A DNA stretch of 64,000 nucleotides from Diphasiastrum complanatum (lineage: Eukaryota; Streptophyta; Lycopodiopsida; Lycopodiales; Lycopodiaceae): positions 29,711,777-29,775,776 of the forward strand of contig CM055093.1 of assembly GCA_029204225.1 (NCBI GenBank). The letters run 5' to 3'. Position numbers and translations under genes: made by a program. A model generated the notes under the pieces. It was not told the DNA's origin. It ran no database searches and saw only the letters and a program-made list of their open reading frames with translations. Below are positions 46,101 through 57,911 of the stretch, piece by piece. The first letter of the stretch is position 1. Each line of letters starts with the position of its first letter.

Positions 46101-49100
46101 GGAAAATAGTTGAGAAAATTCTACATGATGTTCAAAGGGGAGTGTTGGAAGCCACGAGCAGCATTGGAACAAAACTAGAGCGAAGATCTTCCAGCAGGCC
46201 GCCTGACACTCAACATGTATCAAAAGATTCAGTACAGAATGTGCTTAAGGAGATACTAAAAGAAGTAGAAAGCGAGTTGCCACTGCAATTCTCAAGCAGA
46301 TTGGGAAAGAATCAGGTCACTAACGAGCCCATACTCCAAAACGCCTTGAGTAAATCTCCGGTAATAGAAGACCACGCAGGAAAATTGGAAGCATCAAAAG
46401 TTTCTCCGATGCTTAGTAGTCGAAATGCTGAGGGTACTAGACCAAGCATGGAGCAAACATTTCTTATAAGCACTAAATTGGACCGCGGAGGAGTTGAGGC
46501 CCCTAATGTCTTACAAGAATTATCATCCGAATCTGAGATTGGAGATAGGAAGGTGTTAGATTTTGGCTACCGTGATTACACTATGCCAGATTTATCCAAC
46601 AATCCCCAGAATTCGCCTGCTGTTTTGTCAAGGGTTGAAAATCCGAGCGAAAATAAACCTCACTTGACAACAACGACTCCTGAACACGTAAAGCTGAGGG
46701 AGAATACCATACCCACAGGTCTAACAGGGCATGATGCAAGGATCATGGAACACGGAACTCATGTAGAAACTATTCTCCAACAAGACCCACTTGACGGAGT
46801 CCATTTGTCTATGAAGGATTTGCTGGGCAAGTTGGAAGCTGAGACTAGAGTCGTAAACGTAAACGGTCGGGAGCAGAGCGCAAGCGTCCATACAACAGCT
46901 AAGGTTGAAATAGAGCAGGCTACACCCATAAGTCAGCCAGCTAATGGCAGAAACCAAAAGGACATTGAATACACTCGTGATATTGAATCAACACTGTATA
47001 ATATTCTCGACAAAGTGAAAGACAATTCTCTGCAACTCAAGAATAGAACAGCATATGCTGAAAAAAAATCCACCATTACACCGGTTCAACAAGGCGGAGC
47101 CAGTTTGACTGTGAGACGCGAGCTTGCACATCCTTCTCCTAGAGGAAGTGGCAGTAAAATTGGGCAAGCCAAATATTCCGAGGATGAACGGAAGGTTATA
47201 TCTACTGGAGGAGATCAGAATGATGACCAGCGAAGATCTGAAATTCGCTCGGCTATGAAGGATTTATTGGATAATTTTGACACATCAGTTCAGTTGGAAG
47301 ATGGTGCAGGTGGATTGCAACTACCTGATGCCATCGTCAAATTCAAAGTGAAGGCAACTTTAGAGCACATTGAATCAACCATGAAGCCACTTGAGCAGGG
47401 TAGTTTCAGTTTGGCATCTAAGGAACACATAGAGGAAGATCAGCGTGCTCATAAAGATAGAAAAGACGTCACCTTGACCTTATTAGATTTATTGGCTAAA
47501 GTGGAAGATGGCTGTGGTGACATAGAAGTATCCGATCAGGGACAGAGAACTTGTCCCCATCTAGATGTAAAGGATGAAATTGAAAAAGCTGAACCCACCA
47601 TCAAACCAATTGCACAGGGCAGAACCAGTTTCACTTTGAAGCACGAACTGGAAGCTGAAGCTGAAGACAGGACTGCCGGAAGCGATGTCCCCGAGGATTA
47701 TAGCATAGAAGATTCATTTGCTCGAGGAAATCCAACTTTCATTCAGCAAATTTCAGAAATTGAACAGACTATGAATGACGTTCTGGATAAAGTGAGAGAT
47801 GTTTCTGATGAGACAAGTGCATCTCATTCGAGGAGCACCCAGAAAGATCTCTCCAGGGACTGTAGAGGGGAGCATGTGTCTGCTCGACGGAATCAAGCCA
47901 AAATTGGGCAAATCTCAGAAGGGGAACTGACTGGAGATATTCTGTTGGCTACGGTGAAAGATTTTTCTGGTGACATAATTGCACCTCATTTTAACGTCAC
48001 TCTGGAAGATGTCCATGAGGACCATAGAGTAGGAAATCAAGCTGAAATTCGGCAAATCTCAGAAATTGAGCTGACTATGAATGATCTGTTGCTTAAAGTG
48101 AAACATATATCTGGCGAGATGAGTGCACCTTGTTTCAAAGCCATTCTGGAAGATGTGCCCAGGGACTATAGAGTGGAGGACGTGTATGCTCAAGGGAATC
48201 AAGCTGACATTGGGCAAATTTCAGAAATTGAATCGACTATAAATGATCTATTAGGTAAAGTGAAGGATGCTTCTGTAGATATAAGTGTGCCTCATTCAAA
48301 GATCGCCCAGGAAGAAGCCTGCAAGTACTATAAGCTGGAGGACGTATGTGCTCGAAGGCCTCAAGGTGATACAGGGAAAATCTCAGAAATTGAACAAACT
48401 ATCGACTATCTATTGAGTAAAGTGAAAGATGTTTCTGGTAAGATAAGTGCTCCTCATTTGAGACTTACCCGGGAAGATGTCTCCAAGGACTGTAGAATGG
48501 AGGATGTGACTTCTCGAATAACATATACTTCTGGTGGAGTGAGTGGGCCTTATTATGAAAAAAGAACAACTAACAGCCTGGAAGTGAAGGATGAAATAAC
48601 AGGGGCACAATCTGTCGCTCGGCCAGTTACGTTCAAATGCAAGCTTGACTCTGCTGCCGCTAGTGAAGACACAGAGAAGATTGCGGACGGGGCATCTGGC
48701 AACATTATGGTGAAGGATGCAGAACCAGATGTTTGTACCCAAAAAAATCCGAGGGAAGACGTTCAGATATTGGAAGTTAATTTGCCAATGAAGAGAATAT
48801 TGGAGAAAGTGGACTATGTTTCTGTTCACATCGGTCAAACCAGTCAGGAAGAAAAAACTAGATGCAAAGATGACGATCAAAATGCAAAGGGTTCATTTGC
48901 CCAAGAGAAATCAAATGAAACAGTAACCTTCTCCGAGCTAGATATGACTATGAATGATATATTGCACAACTTGGAGGCTCTTTCTGGCAACGTATGTCAA
49001 ACCAATCAAGAAGAGATAACTGGATGCACGAATCACAACCACCGGGCACAGGGTTTACCTACTCAAGGGTATTCAAATGAAACTGGAAGCTTCTCTGAGG

Positions 49101-49996
49101 TTGATAAGGCTATGAATGATCTAGTAGAAAAAATGGAGGACATTTCTATCAGCATAACTCAGAAAAATAAAGAAGAAAGTTATGCAAGAAAAGATGACAA
49201 TCAGCAGGGAAAAGCTCTATCTTCTCAAAGAAATTCTGACGAAAGTGGGCAATCCTCTGATGCTAATACGAACATCAATATTCTATTGGAAAGATTGACG
49301 AATATTTCTCTTAGTAAAAGTCAAATAGATCTGGAACAAAGAACTGGTTGCGAGGGCTACCAGCAGCAGGCACAATGCCCATCTACTCCTAGAAATCCAA
49401 ATGCAAGTGGGAACTTTTTTTATGGTAATATGGCTATGAACAGTTTATCGGAAGAATTGGAGGAAATCTCTCTGAATCTAGATAAAATTGAACAAGGAAC
49501 TAATTGCGAGAATGAGGGCGAGATTTTCTCTGACATTGATATGGCTATGAGTGACATATTAGGAAAATTGGAGAATGATTCTATCAACATAGATCAAACC
49601 AATCGGCAACATAGATCTGGATGTAAGGATGCAGAAGATTTATCTGCTCTTGAAAATCTAACTGTTTGTGAGAACTCCTCTGAGATTGATATGGCTACGA
49701 GTGACATTTTGAGAGAATTGGAGGATGTCTCAGATCAAATAAATAGTCAACATGGACCTGAATGTAAGGATGGCAACCAGCAGGCAGAGGAAATATTTGC
49801 TCTTAGAGATCCAAAAGTGGGCGAGAACTTCTCTGACATTGAAAAGGTTATGAATGACATATTGGGAAAAGTGGAGAATGTCTCTATTAACACAAATCAA
49901 ACAAAACAGCAACATAGACCCGGCTCCAAGGATGACAAGCAGGCACGCAGTCCATCTGCTCAAGAGAGGCCAAGCGAAGCTGGTATGTGGTGTTGA
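43136..49996 (+). CDS. Coiled-coil protein with about 18 degenerate C-terminal repeats, five exons
   Basis: Exons: 43136-43572, 43700-43794, 44044-44141, 44313-44489, 44957-49996. Together they give 1,948 residues with a clean frame. The ATG has an ideal context (CACCATGG). Exons 1-5 encode a basic, proline-rich start, then coiled coils (KESLLDEIITLKRALTDQAS, LENRKLEKDIEALE, DSQQEEIGHLRRDIRVTR, EVEAERDVFAGEISRLQKAI, YRELEEHAFMMAGLLERE). This string somewhat recalls ciliary IQ-motif proteins of the IQCE kind, but that is a weak resemblance. Exon 5 (5,040 bases) is acidic and repetitive: from about residue 610 a unit centred on SEIExTMNDLLxKVxDVS returns every 50-57 residues (for example at 47771, 48073, 48235, 48948, 49544, 49849). 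Intron 2 appears to use a GC donor. A last repeat unit (50002-50057) continues out of frame beyond the stop. No catalytic domain was seen. Confidence 0.75.
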
Positions 49997-51130
49997 TGTA
50001 GGCATGAGTGATGTAGTCGATGAATTGGAGAATATTACTGGGAATGTCAAACTTTGATTGAATAGAAGGGCAAAAGAAAAAAAAGGAGGAGGATTGCATG
50101 GACTGATTTGAAACTTTTGAGAGTGGCAGTACCCAAAAAAGATTAGCTGGAAGATTGCAAAAGAAGAGTGAAGGAACCCACTTTGCTTGACATATTCTAA
50201 CAGATATTAAGAAAAACAATCAATAATCTGCTGATTGCAAACACTCCAGTCAGATAGAATGGATCAATAATTGCAAAGGACAAGAAGTGAAAGATGGAAA
50301 AGCATAGGAAAAACTGGGCATTGCTGAACAAGCAAGTCACTGATGATTTTAGCTGATCTTTCAGGCATTGGCTGAGCCCTTGAGGACTATGTCTTTCTGT
50401 AATCAGTGAGCTTGAAGAAATCCGCACTGATGGGTTTCAATTCTTGTGATAAAAAACTGGCATGGCATATGAGGACTTGCTGGTGAAGAGCATGTGAGAG
50501 TATGTGTTTCTTACCACTAAAGAACTTATGAAAGAGTTAAGAGCAGAGTTTCAAGTGCAGCCCCTTGAGCTTACGTGGTTGAGAGCTTGAGATTCTTTGA
50601 CTGGCATGCTATGGAGATTGATTATATGTACATACAAGATTTTGTAACCTGATAAGAGCTTTGTTCATATTTTCTCTTGTTCATTTCAGAAAAGGGCTAT
50701 AAACAATAGAAAAAATCCCATCTTTATACCTTCTCCTGGGGCCTCGGCCAACAAAACCCTCCTTAGGATCTAGAAAACACTACTTACGATGGTTTCATTG
50801 GGTTGCCTCACAAGTCCCTTAGAGCACCTTTCCATGCTCACTTGTTCACATTGGAATCTGATATTAATCAGAAGTACGGGTGAGCGGGTTTGCATAAAAC
50901 TCAGAAATTAGGTGCTGGAGAGAACGGGTGAACCTGTTCAGCCAAGAAATGTTAAAACACTAAGCCTAGGAAAGAGCCCCTAATTGAGAATGGAGTCTTC
51001 CATTGGTCCAAAGGTAAATAAGGCGATCTTGCAAGATATTGGACAAATTTGGATTTGAAGAAATAAAGAATAGTAAAAGTTTTGTATAAATCTTCCAAAC
51101 TATCACCTAGAATTGGAGAGCCAAAACACT
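49997..51130 (+). other. 3' flank of the repeat-protein gene; no further gene
   Basis: The first 60 bases encode one more repeat unit in another frame (VGMSDVVDELENITGNVKL, then TGA at 50055-50057). The remainder, to about 50690, is probably 3' untranslated sequence. 50700-51130 has no recognised feature. Confidence 0.45.
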
Positions 51131-51139
51131 CACAAATAT

Positions 51140-51420
51140 GAGCTGTAAATAGGATAAGTTAATGTACACTTAAACTCTCAGATGAAATTACCAAGTTAAT
51201 CTCTAATGTTCTCTATGTACCTAAATCGACAAAGAATCTGAAATCTATTAGTAAGACTACATAGCAGATTATTTAGCCTTGTTCAATGCAAAGCAATGTA
51301 CTATCTTCGACCAAGAATCTAAAGAGATTTTTTTAGCAAATAGATAAGGGAATCTGTATAGATGCCACCATCGTGGAATTAGAGGCTTTTACGATCCGAA
51401 TGATGTCATCGAAAGTTTGA
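51140..51420 (+). pseudogene. Ty1/copia protease/pre-integrase fragment
   Basis: Plus-strand reading gives NVLYVPKSTKNLKSISK, then, after a frame change, DQESKEIFLANR and NLYRCHHRGI. This is the copia stretch from protease (VLYVPxLxKNLLS) to the pre-integrase region. Nothing else of the element is intact. Confidence 0.55.
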
Positions 51421-52785
51421 AGCACATTAAGTTTGCATTCGTTTTGATAATCCAATAGCAAACCTAGCATGATCTGTCAGGGAGCCAGTTTCAAATTGAA
51501 TGATGGAATTTCGTTCCATAAATCCATCAACTCTTGGACATAAGAGTCCAAACTCTTCGTTTCCATTTTACAATAAATATATTTCTAATAGTAGTTTGAA
51601 TCATGCACAACCACAAATAATTTTCTAAAAAAATTCATGATTTTTTCCCATGTAACGAGTTTTGATTGCAAATCACGCACTACCACGATGAAACCTTACA
51701 ACAGAAAAATAGAACAACACTCTTGATCTTTTACTCTTCAAAAATGTCATATACACTAAAGTAACTGGTTCACTTGGTCAACCAATCATCTACCACCTCA
51801 TGCTTCTTCTTCTTTTTTTCCACCAAATATGATTCAGGTTGAAACTCTAGATTCGGCGAGGACAAGGTCTTGACTTCATTTAGCAGAACTTCCATCTGCT
51901 GGTCTCGTGAAGTGTTTCGATTGTTTATTTCATGAAGTGTTGCACTCAATTACTAGAAAATCTATAAGTAGGTCAACATAGGAACGTTCCCTCAAGACTT
52001 GCATTATCCTCGACCATTATTGATCACCTAACCAAGAAATTGCTTTAATCAATTGACAAATCCCAAAATTCTCAACCAAAAGTGAAAATATTTGTGATCG
52101 TAAATCGACTGATTACATCTCAGTAAGGTCATTCACTTTACAGGTGCCAATTTTCTTAAATCAATAACCAATAGATTTTGACTCTCATCACAAATCAAGG
52201 TCTAGATCCTACAAAGTAGGAATCACTACCAAATGGACACAACCACTCCTCTTGACTCGAGCTAACCTACATTAGGTGTAGATTGCCATGTGGCACTTTG
52301 GCATACAAGTGTCAAACAAAAAATATAGACAAAATGTACAATATTCTACATGGCTAGATTTGCCAACATAGGCAATTTTTCACAATCACTTCTTGTGTTC
52401 CATGACAAAAAAATTATGAGCAAGATAATGCCGCAAAAATTGTTGGTCATGTGCTGCCAACAATAATGTCTCAAAAATCATTGACAAGGGTATCATCATG
52501 TGGTTGTGGATTACCTAGAATACTTGGAGAATAGCCATGAGATAGAAAAAAATGGAAATACCCCAACTATTGTAATTATATTTCGTAAAATGAAGATGTT
52601 GATCCCAATCTTTGCCAGAAGGAGATACAAATCCTCAAAAATGCGACAAAAAACCTTCAAATTTTTTATTTATAGATAATTGACTAATAGTTTTTATTAA
52701 AATTTTAATAGCTAGGATAAAAAAAGTGAAAGTAAAATGTGTGTCATGATTTGTGAGAATTGAATGAGGAAGACCATGCAAATAA
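51420..52785. other. No supported gene; decayed repeat DNA
   Basis: AT-rich. It may include antisense copia Gag remains near 51480-51560, but no motif could be fixed with confidence. Confidence 0.4.
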
Positions 52786-52789
52786 AATA

Positions 52790-52930
52790 TTCTGAATAGA
52801 AATTAGCATGCATCTTGTGGTAGAAATTTGGTAGTACAGACATGTATAAATTGAGGCTATTTAGAAAAACCATCAACAATCTCTATTAAGCATCTTGATC
52901 TCATTGGATGCAAGGAAGGCTGCAATTGTC
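52790..52930 (-). pseudogene. Ty3/gypsy integrase fragment
   Basis: The minus strand matches the fragment at 19990-20190 (shared AGACATGTATAAATTGAGG-like and TTGCATCCAATGAG-like words), i.e. the start of the integrase core. It is short and broken. Confidence 0.45.
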
Positions 52931-53039
52931 ACAAATTTGCCTTAGGTCTGGGTCCTAGTCCACCCTAAAGTGGCTAGACACAGTTTAAATGTAAGAAACT
53001 GACTTTCAAAAAAATCGTCAAAAATATTTTGTGGTCAAG

Positions 53040-54808
53040 TTTTGTAAGACCGAGCCAAAAGTGCCGGTCCACTTAGAATTGGGTCCCAGCCTGCCCTAAA
53101 TGAGGCTAGAGCAAATTTTGCGGCCTTAGAAATGGCTGATAAATATTTTACGGTCTTTCAAAAAAATGGCCAGTTGTAAAAAAATAGCTGGTATGACCGT
53201 GCTAAAATCATACCATGTACTGAGTCCATTTTTACTAATATATGATCACTCAAAGTATTTTTCAGGGAAACCGTGTTGTCGTGGGAGCCCTAGTCATGAA
53301 TGCCGGAAAAGTCAACCACAAAAGAAAAAACCGAGAAAGAAAAGTTTCAGGTAAAAACGGGACCGGGAAATATGGATTCAATGTCAAGGAGTCACAGAAA
53401 CCCTAACGGCAAAGTTTGGGCGATTTACGGACAATTAACGAAATGTGTGGGCCAAGTGGTTACCCAATAGGCCAAAAACCCAGACAAATGAGCAGTAGGC
53501 GCACGACCCTTGAAAAATTGAAGAAAGGCAAAAAACGAAGGTACCCAAAGAAAAAATGAAGGCCGCCTACTAAAAATAGGGGTTGAAAAAAGGGCCTCAC
53601 CCAAAATTTGGATATTAAATGCCAAAACACCTTGGAGGCTATAAAAATTGGGAGGTACACCCACTAGCCATTGACATTTTGGGCTTCTAGGGTGTACAAA
53701 AGGGGAAACTTGAATGGTCTCCCTAGCCTTTGACAAAAATGGCATCTTGGCTAGTTTTGGAAGAGAGCCTTGAATGCACCACTCCCCCACTCTCTTATGG
53801 AAGCCACTAGGTGTACTATCAAATGGGTTGAGGACAAATGGCAAAGAAGGCTTGAAGGACATGAAGAATGGCAAGATGGCATTGTGAAGGGGATGCATTG
53901 GATTTTCCTATAAGAAGGAGACAACTCCTTGTATTTGGATGTTAGTGTATTTGGATGTTAGTGCTTTTGTGAGTTAGTACTTTTTTGTGTTAGTATTTTT
54001 GAGAGCTTGTTTGAATGAGAGAGCTTGTTGGTTAGGTCCACTTTGATATTGTGAATGTTAGTTGCTCAATGCTAGTTGTTGGAATGGGGATGTTAGGGTT
54101 TGTACCAAGTGCTTGATTGTGGGTTGGAGGAAACATGCTTGCTTCCTCATGTTAAGGAGTTGAGACGTTGTGTTTGGTTGTGTGAACCTCATTGCTAGTA
54201 TGAATTTATCATTGAACGTTTCAATTACTTGGAGGGGATGCTTAGTTGTTGTTTTTGAGAGGATTGATGGGTGAGAGTGATTTCATGATGAGGGTGGGTT
54301 TTGCATCATGTGGATGTAATGTGTTAGGTTAGAATGTTGATTGAGTTACTAAGCCATGGGATTTGTGTTGAGAAATTTATTCAAGGGTTGGGAAAGTAAA
54401 GAATATTCATGTACTTGGTGAGAGTATTATGAAGTTTTGTTGGAAAGTGTTGTATCCAATGTGTTTGAATGGAGTGTGTTGAAGAGTTAGTAGGTAAGGG
54501 ATGCTTGGTTGTAATCGTCATTAGGATTGTTGGATAAGAGAGTGTGTTTGACGAGTGAGTATGTGGTTGCATTTCTTGATGGTGTGATGAATGATTGGCA
54601 TTTTGTGTTAAAATGTGAAAAGTGTTTTGCCTCATGGCGTGTGGAAACGAGCAAGTATTTTACCTACATGGATTGATTGATTGCATTCTAAGTTTGAAGT
54701 CTTGTTGCTGTCATAACGGTTTTCCAGAGAGCAATCCCAAACTCTGCTACGATAGCGCAAGTTGGACGTTTTGGCTGGACCAACCCCCTGTCAAAAATGG
54801 CCCTAACA
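53040..54808 (+). repeat. Probable 5' LTR of the 54.8-64 kb gypsy element
   Basis: The right edge is fixed by CCCTAACA at 54808, followed at once by a primer-binding-like sequence. TATA-like GGCTATAAAAATTGG near 53637 fits an LTR promoter. The final 46 bases match the end of the segment at 22625-23820. The left edge is uncertain: near-repeats at 52940 and 53075 (GGGTCC-AG-CC-CCCTAAA) blur it. Confidence 0.5.
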
Positions 54809-54827
54809 TTGGTGCGTCTGTCGGGAG
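54809..54827 (+). promoter_or_regulatory. Primer-binding-like site, copy 1
   Basis: TTGGTGCGTCTGTCGGGAG directly follows the LTR end. TTGGYGC...GYCGGGA is a pattern commonly found after plant gypsy LTRs; I did not identify the tRNA. Confidence 0.6.
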
Positions 54828-54941
54828 GAATTTGATAATGGGCTATTGTTTGAAGGGGATTATCTATACGTAGGGTTGTGAACTATACGGATTAGCCATT
54901 TGCAAGTTGCTTATGTTATTTGACCCGCCAGACGCTTAACA

Positions 54942-54960
54942 TTGGTGCATCTGCCGGGAG
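54942..54960 (+). promoter_or_regulatory. Primer-binding-like site, copy 2
   Basis: TTGGTGCATCTGCCGGGAG, 133 bases after copy 1 and also preceded by TTAACA. The following bases (TGATAAGCAATATTGCTTGAAGGG) resemble those after copy 1 (TGATAATGGGCTATTGTTTGAAGGGG), so a unit of about 133 bases is duplicated. Confidence 0.6.
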
Positions 54961-54964
54961 TTAC

Positions 54965-55850
54965 CTGATAAGCAATATTGCTTGAAGGGTAGTCATACTA
55001 CCAATGGCCTACAAATTTCATACGTCTCAGATTGCATATGTTGTGAACAATTCTACTGTTTAGACCGTCAGCCGCAAGATAGCATGGTTGTGCAAGCTAC
55101 TAGTGCACACGTTGTTTTCAGAAAACCGATATCAAGTATCACAGGTTGAAGTGGCTAGCATCACACAGTGATGTGTGCTGATCCCACACCTAGAACATAC
55201 GTTTTAGGGCCTTGCCACACATGAGTGCGCAATCCACTCCTAGCTGCACATGATCCAACTTCACCAAGGACATCCTGTTTCCAATACCTGAAAAGAATAG
55301 GAACTGCATACAGTTTCACCAGCAGGGAGTTTAGACAGTAATGCCAAGTACTACTAGAGATTGTTCATAGAGTGACGGGATAGGTTAGACAATGGGGTTT
55401 CTGGTAAAACCTAGGGTAAAGGTGAAAACTAGACCCTTGATTCGAAAATTAGTACCCTATGAACCCACCAACCCTAGCCTCCAGTAGAGACGACACCTAG
55501 TACAAAGAACCAAGAAAAACTGTACATGGGTATGGTTGGATTAGGATTTAGCAGAAAAATGACCAAGTAGAGTTAGTTAGGTCATATGCAGTATTAGTGG
55601 ACGAAGGATGGATGACCTATGGGATAACGTGGAAAAATCACAAAACACATGTGCAACGACAGTTGATTGCTATCCGTAAGTGAGAAACATATTATGCAGC
55701 AATCATTAGTGTCACCCTAGACAAGACATCATAGGTATATCAGAGAAACCTAGGTCTAAGGGAGCACCGCATGGAGAGACTTCAAATCCCCAAAGAGAGC
55801 GTTTAGGGCTTAGAAGAAGCCATCGTGGGTTTCTTGTCCCACCAGCCTTA
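54965..55850 (+). other. Untranslated leader of the gypsy element
   Basis: Sequence between the primer-binding-like sites and gag. No coding region was supported; the long leader is usual for plant gypsy elements. Confidence 0.45.
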
Positions 55851-56712
55851 AATGATGAGTCTCACCCACCTATAATAGACTTGGATGATACGTTGGAACC
55901 TATAGAAGAACTACCAGAACTTGAGCCAACCGACGCTACAGAACCACCGTTAGTGAACGTAATACCTGCTGCTACAGAACCTGTTGCCACCAGAATGGCA
56001 AGACATTTGACTGAACCAATCGTAGTACCCCCGGAGACAGGAGGACTACCCAAGCTTAGCGGATCCACTCCTGAGTTTCATGGAGCACCGTATGAAAGTG
56101 CCGAAGAGCATATTGATGCTTTTTGGACCACCTGCTTTACCAGTGCCATCACAAACCCACATCATGAAATGATATTTTTCGCCACCACTTTATCTGGAAC
56201 GGCTAGGCATTGGTATCATAGTCTGTAGAGAGGCTCAATTCACACCATTGAGGAATTCCATAGACTGTTTTTAATTGAGTACGCCTCCCACCAAACGGCT
56301 GATGGCCTACTATTCACACTGACTTCCCTACAACAAGGAAGTAACGAAACCATTCGACAATGGCGTCGTTTGACAGAGTTGTCATGCCAAGTGGAACCCA
56401 CTGTGTTACTACCACCCCTATTACTAATGACCTTCTTTCTGCGAGGGCTCAAGAATGACATACAAATGATTGTACGTCAAAGTAACCCCGAGACGTTGGC
56501 TGAGGCAGTAGAGAAGGCAATCGTGGTAGAAGACGCACAGATTGCGGTCGCCCACACATCCCACCTATCGCAAGCAGTGAACAGCTTGAACCTAAGGCCA
56601 GAAACGTGGAGAGGAGGCCCAATCGCAGCTATAGGAGCACACCCCATAGTGGAACCCCATCCCATACAGGCTATTGAACCTCGACAAGGCAGGAACATGC
56701 AAACACAAGATG
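55850..56712 (+). pseudogene. Ty3/gypsy Gag, interrupted by a copia insertion
   Basis: Reading PKLSGSTPEFHGAPYESAEE, then FFATTLSGTARHWYHSL, TIEEFHRLF, NETIRQWRRLTEL and FLRGLKNDIQMIVR gives the retrotransposon Gag domain (capsid) in its usual order. An in-frame TAG stands after YHSL at about 56227. The frame continues to RNMQTQD and is then cut by the copia at 56713. After the copia, protease sequence resumes, so the zinc-knuckle region seems to have been lost or was never there. Confidence 0.85.
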
Positions 56713-57395
56713 TGTAAAAATTACAGCAAATAAGGATCCTAAAACACTTGAAATGATGAGGGAAAACAATAGATTATGATTTCATAAGATTAGCACAAGT
56801 TGAACCATCAAAATCCATCAAAAATCTATGCTTGAACCTCACTAAATGGCCCAAATCCTTGAAGAAGGCTTCACACGTGTGAAAGTACGGCCTCCCACAG
56901 TCTGAGTACTGTACACCAGACCTACATTCAATCCTATAATCATTAGTAATCACAAGTACTCAAACAATTATGAACATAGAGAGCAATTGCACCATTATGA
57001 GAGAAAAAACATGAAATTGCTTGATTGATTTTGGTGAGATATCATCACCTATATATACATGATCCATCACGGTTTTGGGCAGGTATGAGTAGCCCTAAAC
57101 CTATCCCTAATGCTAATTTTGGTGGATCTTTCATCCCTACCAAGTTAGGGTTGGAATCTTGGAGATCCCTCAACAATGCAAAAATTACCAAAAATAGCTC
57201 CTATTTTTTCTCCCTTGTATCTAAGCATAATTTGGACTCATTCCAAAGGTTCTAACACTTAGGTCTACTTGAGAACATCCTTATGAATGGAATCCTATGC
57301 TATTTGGCACGTGTGACAAGCCACATCATGACCATCTAACTATTTACAAGTCATATGACCAAAACTAGTCAAGCTAGAATTGTGAATTTTTAACA
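56713..57395 (-). repeat. 3' LTR of the nested copia
   Basis: 683 bases, TGTAAAAATT...TTTTTAACA on the plus strand. On the element's strand a TATA box lies at 57048-57060 (ATGTATATATAGG). Confidence 0.95.
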
Positions 57396-57406
57396 CTCCT
57401 CACTAT

Positions 57407-57904
57407 CTAGCTTGGTTCAATCATTGCTTTACTAATCACTCCAAGTGATGATCTGAACTTCATAAAAGGTGTCTTTTGAAGTGGTTTAGTAAGTATATCA
57501 GCTACACATTCATTGCTTGGAACATGCTCCAAAGCAATCTCCTTGGCTTGCACCATTTCTCTCACAAAGTGATGGCATATCTCAATGTGCTTAGATCTTG
57601 CATGGAAGATTGGGTTAGATGCAAGGTGTTGGGCTGATATATTGTCATTGTAGATGATTGGTGCCTCCTCTGAATCCATGATCTTTAGCTCCACCAATAA
57701 TCTCTTGATCCAAAGTACCTCCTTTGTAGTGGTTGTCAAAGCTTTGTACTCGGCCTCGGTTGAAGATAGAGATATAGTTTCTTGCTTTTTTGAAAGCCAT
57801 GAAACCACACCTTCTCCTATGAAAGTTGAATAGGCACTTGTTGATTTCCTATCCCTCTTGTTCCCTACAAAATCTGAATCACTAAATGCATGAAGGTTAA
57901 TCAC
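57407..57904 (-). CDS. Copia RNase H domain, in a shifted frame
   Basis: 165 residues continuing the polyprotein after a single-base frameshift: LHAFSDSDFVGNKRDRKSTS, then SLSSTEAEYKALTTTTKEVL, IYNDNISAQHLASNPIFHAR and CVADILTKPL, the standard copia RNase H with its acidic residues. It degrades the RNA strand during reverse transcription. It could be made only if the shift is bypassed, or the shift could be an assembly error in the A run. Confidence 0.92.
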   Translation of the reverse strand: MINLHAFSDSDFVGNKRDRKSTSAYSTFIGEGVVSWLSKKQETISLSSTEAEYKALTTTTKEVLWIKRLLVELKIMDSEEAPIIYNDNISAQHLASNPIFHARSKHIEICHHFVREMVQAKEIALEHVPSNECVADILTKPLQKTPFMKFRSSLGVISKAMIEPS

Positions 57905-57911
57905 ATCTCCT

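Noticed and set aside
45646-46957. Minus-strand frames within the large exon
   Set aside because: Antisense shadows of the long plus-strand repeat-protein frame, with no promoter or domain.
53425-53898. Minus-strand frame of 157 codons
   Set aside because: It lies inside the gypsy LTR, antisense to it, with no recognisable domain and a composition typical of chance frames.
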